Origin: Tannerella sp. | Lineage (GTDB): Bacteria > Bacteroidota > Bacteroidia > Bacteroidales > Tannerellaceae | Direction: 5' to 3' | DNA length: 8,294 nt | Assembly: GCA_031283915.1 (NCBI GenBank) | Contig: JAITAY010000006.1 | Location: 1 to 8,294 of the forward strand | Part shown: in pieces, positions 5,821-8,294 of the stretch | Layout of the letters: every line of letters begins with the position of its first letter | Position numbering within the stretch: position 1 is the first letter of the stretch | Made by a program: the position numbers and the translations under genes | The notes under the pieces: generated by a model | Databases searched by the model: none | Told to the model about the DNA's origin: nothing | The model's input: only the letters and a program-made list of their open reading frames with translations

Positions 5821-6581
5821 GTATTAAAAAATTACTGATATCACAACCGAAACCGACATCGGAAAAGTCCCCTTACTTTGATATTGCAGAAAAATATGGG
5901 ATGGAAATAGACTTTCGTCCCTTTATCAAGGTAGAACCACTGACAGCCAAAGAATTCAGACAACAACGCATCTCTGTTTTGGATTACAGCGCCGTCATCT
6001 TTACAGCTCGTACAGCCATTGACCATTTTTTTCATCTGTGTGAGGAAATGAGAATCCTGATACCGGAAACGATGAAATATTTTTGCATGACCGAGGCCAT
6101 CGCCGTTTATTTGCAGAAATACATCATCTACCGGAAGCGAAAGATTTTTTACGGTCAGACCGGCAAGCCGGAAGATCTGGTGACGATCATCGGTAAACAC
6201 TCGAAAGAGAAGTACCTCCTTCCCGTTTCCGACGTACACAAGGACGATCTGATGCATCTGCTGGATATGAAAAAGATACAGTATGCAACGGCCGTGATGT
6301 ACCGGACGGTGAGCAACGATTTTTCCAAAGACGAGAAGTTCGATTATGACATGCTCATCTTTTTCAGCCCATCAGGGATTTCTTCTCTGCTGAAAAATTT
6401 CCCGGACTTCACCCAGGATAACATCAAAATCGGCTGTTTCGGTTCGTCAACGGCCAAGGCGGCGATAGACGCCGGGTTGCGGCTCGACGTCGAAGCGCCT
6501 ACGCCGGAGGCTCCCTCCATGATAGCTGCGCTGGAACAGTATCTGAAAAAAGAATCCGGAGAGAAAAAGAATGGACGCTAA
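5811..6581 (+). CDS. hemD: Uroporphyrinogen-III synthase
   Basis: HemD closes hydroxymethylbilane to uroporphyrinogen III while inverting ring D, the last step common to all tetrapyrroles; it works in the cytoplasm without a cofactor. The 256-residue product has the usual length. The Bacteroidota-type N-terminus LLISQPKPTSEKSPYFDIAEKYG is split here for reading as LLISQPKPTSEK (residues 8-19) and SPYFDIAEKYG (20-30); it is followed by FRPFIKVE. The second half carries the DMLIFFSPSGISSLL (179-193) and IGCFGSSTAKAA stretches expected in the two-lobed HemD fold. Sequence conservation in this family is low, so the call rests on these stretches plus gene order. Its ATG overlaps the DUF4271 stop by 10 nt and its stop overlaps rnpA by 11 nt, indicating coupled translation. 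Other haem genes are not in the window. Confidence 0.85.
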   Translation: MALSIKKLLISQPKPTSEKSPYFDIAEKYGMEIDFRPFIKVEPLTAKEFRQQRISVLDYSAVIFTARTAIDHFFHLCEEMRILIPETMKYFCMTEAIAVYLQKYIIYRKRKIFYGQTGKPEDLVTIIGKHSKEKYLLPVSDVHKDDLMHLLDMKKIQYATAVMYRTVSNDFSKDEKFDYDMLIFFSPSGISSLLKNFPDFTQDNIKIGCFGSSTAKAAIDAGLRLDVEAPTPEAPSMIAALEQYLKKESGEKKNGR

Positions 6582-6972
6582 GCGGGCAACGTTTCCCAAA
6601 AGCGAACGATTGTCATGGAAACGTCATGTAGACAAGCTTTTTGCGGAAGGCGAGTCGTTCGTGTCGTTTCCATTGAGGGTGGTATACCTGCCGGTAACGA
6701 CGGCATCAGTCGGTGCAACTGTTGCCGTACTCGTCAGCGTGTCGAAAAGAAAACTGCGGCACGCTGCAGACCGGAATTTCGTTAAACGCAGGATTCGGGA
6801 AAGCTATCGTTTGCGGAAACAGGACGTGTTCCGCCTGTTGGCAGGAAAGAACAGGAGGTTGTTACTGGCGTTTCTCTATCAGGGCGCTCAAAAAGACTCC
6901 TTCGCCGTGATCGACGCGGCGATGGAAAAAGCGATTGCCTCACTGCAGAAGGCATTGCAGTTGCAGGATTGA
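6571..6972 (+). CDS. rnpA: Ribonuclease P protein component
   Basis: This small basic protein binds the RNase P RNA and helps it cut the 5' leader from pre-tRNAs. The product has 133 residues. The diagnostic RNase P motif is RNFVKRRIRESYR (68-80), preceded by VAVLVSVSKRKLRHAADRN, in which SVSKRKLRHA is the usual lead-in. The N-terminus FPKSERLSWKRHVDKLFAEG matches the start of the family, supporting the ATG at 6571 although it lies inside hemD. The RNA partner gene rnpB is not in the window. In many bacteria rnpA follows rpmH; here it follows hemD, the arrangement I associate with Bacteroidales. Confidence 0.95.
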   Translation: MDAKRATFPKSERLSWKRHVDKLFAEGESFVSFPLRVVYLPVTTASVGATVAVLVSVSKRKLRHAADRNFVKRRIRESYRLRKQDVFRLLAGKNRRLLLAFLYQGAQKDSFAVIDAAMEKAIASLQKALQLQD

Positions 6973-7021
6973 AACGCCCGGTTACGGACATGCGGAAACA
7001 GACCAAAATGAGAAAGTCAGG

Positions 7022-7243
7022 ATGAAGCGTTTTTTTACATGGCTGTTGCTCTTGCCGGTCTATTTCTACCGGTGCTGTATTTCTCCGTGGACGCCTCCCT
7101 CCTGTCGCTATACGCCGACGTGTTCCGAATATGCCGTGCAGGCATTGAAAAAACATGGCGCGTTGCGTGGTTTGTGGTTGACGGTCAAGCGAATTGCGCG
7201 GTGTCATCCGTGGGGCGGGAGCGGGTATGACCCCGTTCCCTGA
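7022..7243 (+). CDS. yidD: Membrane protein insertion efficiency factor YidD
   Basis: YidD is a small protein at the inner face of the membrane that assists YidC-dependent insertion. The 73-residue product has a hydrophobic start (FFTWLLLLPVYFY) and the family pattern: YRCCISPWTPPSCRYTPTCS (19 to 38 of the product, approximately), EYAVQALKKHG, then RIARCHPWGGSGYDPVP at the end. I chose the ATG at 7022; the frame is open further upstream to 6935, but that part overlaps rnpA and does not look like YidD. It lies 49 nt after rnpA, its usual neighbour. The ATG overlaps the stop of an 11-codon open frame (6990-7025). Confidence 0.93.
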   Translation: MKRFFTWLLLLPVYFYRCCISPWTPPSCRYTPTCSEYAVQALKKHGALRGLWLTVKRIARCHPWGGSGYDPVP

Positions 7244-7261
7244 ATTTATTCCGATATACTG

Positions 7262-7900
7262 TTGACTGTGGTGATATATTGTGACATACATACGCATCAG
7301 CCGCCGGCGAATCCGGACGATTGGGCCGTCGTAGCCGTGGACATCCGGCAACTTACTCTACCGGAAAGGGGCTATTATGCCATTGGGATTCATCCCCGGC
7401 AGGCCGACCGAACACTCCTGCCGGAGTTACGGATGCTGGCCGGACTTCCGCAGGTGGTAGCCATCGGAGAAGCCGGTTTGGATAAATTCGCCTCGACGCC
7501 CTGGTCGCTTCAGGAAGAGCTGTTTGCGGCACAAGTCCAGTTAGCCGGTGAAATCCGGAAACCGCTGATCATTCACTGTGTCAAGGCCTGGCAGGAACTG
7601 ATGGCTGTCCGGAAAACTGTCCGGTACGATATTCCCTGGATCATTCACGGTTTCAGAGGGAACGGAACACTGGCCGGTCAACTGCTTCGCGCCGGATTCT
7701 TCCTTTCGTTCGGCATCCGTTACCAGCCCGAAGCCGTTTGCCGGGCGTGGGAAGTTCGCCGGCTACTGGCCGAAACGGATGACAAGCCTGTTAACATCAG
7801 GGAAGTGTACGCCTCTCTCGCCGCAACGCTTGCCCTTCCGGAAGAATCGCTTGCGCAGGCGATTCTTGTAAATGCCCGAAAGGCAATCCCTTCTCTGTAA
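7262..7900 (+). CDS. TatD-type metal-dependent hydrolase (short form)
   Basis: The product has about 212 residues, shorter than the roughly 260 of E. coli TatD, but all expected metal ligands are visible: DIHTH (His10, His12), GEAGLD (Glu70), LIIHC (His105), IIHGF (His129) and AETD (Asp173). TatD proteins are cytoplasmic metallo-nucleases linked to DNA repair and 3'-5' exonuclease activity; the exact substrate here is unknown. No ATG fits: the start must be TTG at 7262 or GTG at 7268 or 7271, because a stop in the same frame (the yidD TGA, 7241-7243) lies 18 nt ahead. It is the last gene of the operon and lies directly behind yidD. The ring of ligands is complete, so it is probably active. 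Confidence 0.85.
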   Translation: MTVVIYCDIHTHQPPANPDDWAVVAVDIRQLTLPERGYYAIGIHPRQADRTLLPELRMLAGLPQVVAIGEAGLDKFASTPWSLQEELFAAQVQLAGEIRKPLIIHCVKAWQELMAVRKTVRYDIPWIIHGFRGNGTLAGQLLRAGFFLSFGIRYQPEAVCRAWEVRRLLAETDDKPVNIREVYASLAATLALPEESLAQAILVNARKAIPSL

Positions 7901-8001
7901 AATTTGTTTTGAGTGACACATCAAACTCACACAACTACGCTCGACAGGGATGCATTGGAAATGATATTTCCGTTAACAGATGAATTTATTATCTTGTAAA
8001 C

Positions 8002-8028
8002 CCTGACAAGGATTAGCTATCTGTCAGG
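8002..8028 (+). terminator. Weak hairpin after the operon
   Basis: CCTGACA (8002-8008) and TGTCAGG (8022-8028) form a 7-bp stem with a 13-nt loop about 100 nt after the hydrolase stop. The sequence behind it (AATCTACATTTA) is AT-rich but lacks a true T-run, so termination is only possible. The rest of 7901-8038 holds nothing I can identify. Confidence 0.25.
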
Positions 8029-8038
8029 AATCTACATT

Positions 8039-8067
8039 TATACTGCGCGGCGGTATAGTTTTGTGCA
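8039..8067 (+). repeat. Third copy of the 525-552 terminal repeat
   Basis: This stretch matches the end of the MITE-like element: TATAC, then a CG-rich loop (TGCGCGGCG, one base longer), then GTATA and GTTTTGTGCA. It runs straight into the 21-nt module at 8058-8078 that is also found at 1188-1208. No partner arm is seen within the window, so it is a solo end or part of a larger composite. Confidence 0.7.
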
Positions 8068-8117
8068 TTGCCCGTCAGCATAGAAAAGAGCATCCGCCCA
8101 CACGCCTTCTTGCCCGT

Positions 8118-8294
8118 CCGTTCAAACTCAATGTCATCAAGTTAAGCGCTAAAAGGCGGTAGTAGAGCATCCCGCCAGGGATGCATCCTTAACAGGATGA
8201 AATACAGGGTTATACCGGTTTATCTACCGGGCGATGCATCCCTGGCGGGATGCCGGAAACAAAATCTTAACTTGATGACATTGAGTTAAAACGG
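8118..8294. repeat. Nested palindromic element reaching the window edge
   Basis: The outer arms 8118-8146 and 8266-8294 are inverted repeats matching at 27 of 29 positions (both contain AACTCAATGTCATCAAG or its complement). Inner arms 8167-8187 and 8233-8253 match at 21 of 21, each holding the stem-loop GCATCCC/GGGATGC. The left half includes the 43-nt unit (8142-8184) that occurs inverted at 1378-1420. No open frame is supported. It looks like a mobile or REP-type composite; its right end may lie beyond the window. Confidence 0.75.

Noticed and set aside
5841..6257. Minus-strand 138-residue open frame
   Set aside because: Entirely antisense to hemD with no domain or promoter support.
6782..7351. 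Minus-strand 189-residue open frame
   Set aside because: Spans parts of rnpA, yidD and the TatD-type gene, which are all firmly identified on the other strand.

Overview
The window looks like chromosomal DNA of a Bacteroidales bacterium (phylum Bacteroidota). Three things support this. The run DUF4271 membrane protein, HemD, RnpA, YidD and short TatD-type hydrolase resembles gene runs I know from that order. The sequence TACCTTTG, matching the Bacteroidota primary-sigma -7 motif TAnnTTTG, lies just ahead of the run. The start codons mostly lack strong Shine-Dalgarno sites. The genes are fairly GC-rich for Bacteroides, so a relative outside Bacteroides proper is possible, but I cannot name a genus.

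Layout: (1) Positions 1-522 hold the C-terminal end of a RecB/AddB-type PD-(D/E)XK nuclease, cut by the window edge. (2) Positions 523-1517 are about 1 kb without a normal gene. They contain a 218-bp MITE-like inverted repeat, an 11-bp-stem hairpin, a 13-unit 21-bp tandem array that may be a frameshifted repeat-protein gene, and a cluster of palindromic modules. (3) Positions 1518-4634 (minus strand) encode a 1038-residue exported, probably lipid-anchored, multidomain glycoside hydrolase, with a terminator behind it. (4) Positions 4635-5088 are the divergent intergenic region, with a second, unrelated inverted-repeat element, stacked dyads and a promoter for each direction. (5) Positions 5089-7900 are a compact plus-strand operon: DUF4271 membrane protein, hemD, rnpA, yidD and a TatD-type hydrolase. 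The first three genes overlap by 10-11 nt. (6) Positions 7901-8294 are again non-coding and carry another copy of the 525-552 terminal repeat, modules shared with 1188-1420, and a large nested palindrome running to the window edge.

The operon joins tetrapyrrole synthesis (HemD), tRNA 5' maturation (RnpA) and membrane-protein insertion (YidD) with two less defined proteins. The glycoside hydrolase stands alone; no SusC/SusD-like gene is visible here. The least expected content is the non-coding DNA. At least three short repeat families recur, and one exact 43-nt unit occurs in opposite orientation on either side of the 6.7-kb block holding all the complete genes. In the 21-bp array one frame keeps an Asn-Phe pair in all 13 units through silent changes, yet has no start codon unless one base is removed. 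I see no CRISPR array, tRNA, rRNA, defence system or transposase gene.
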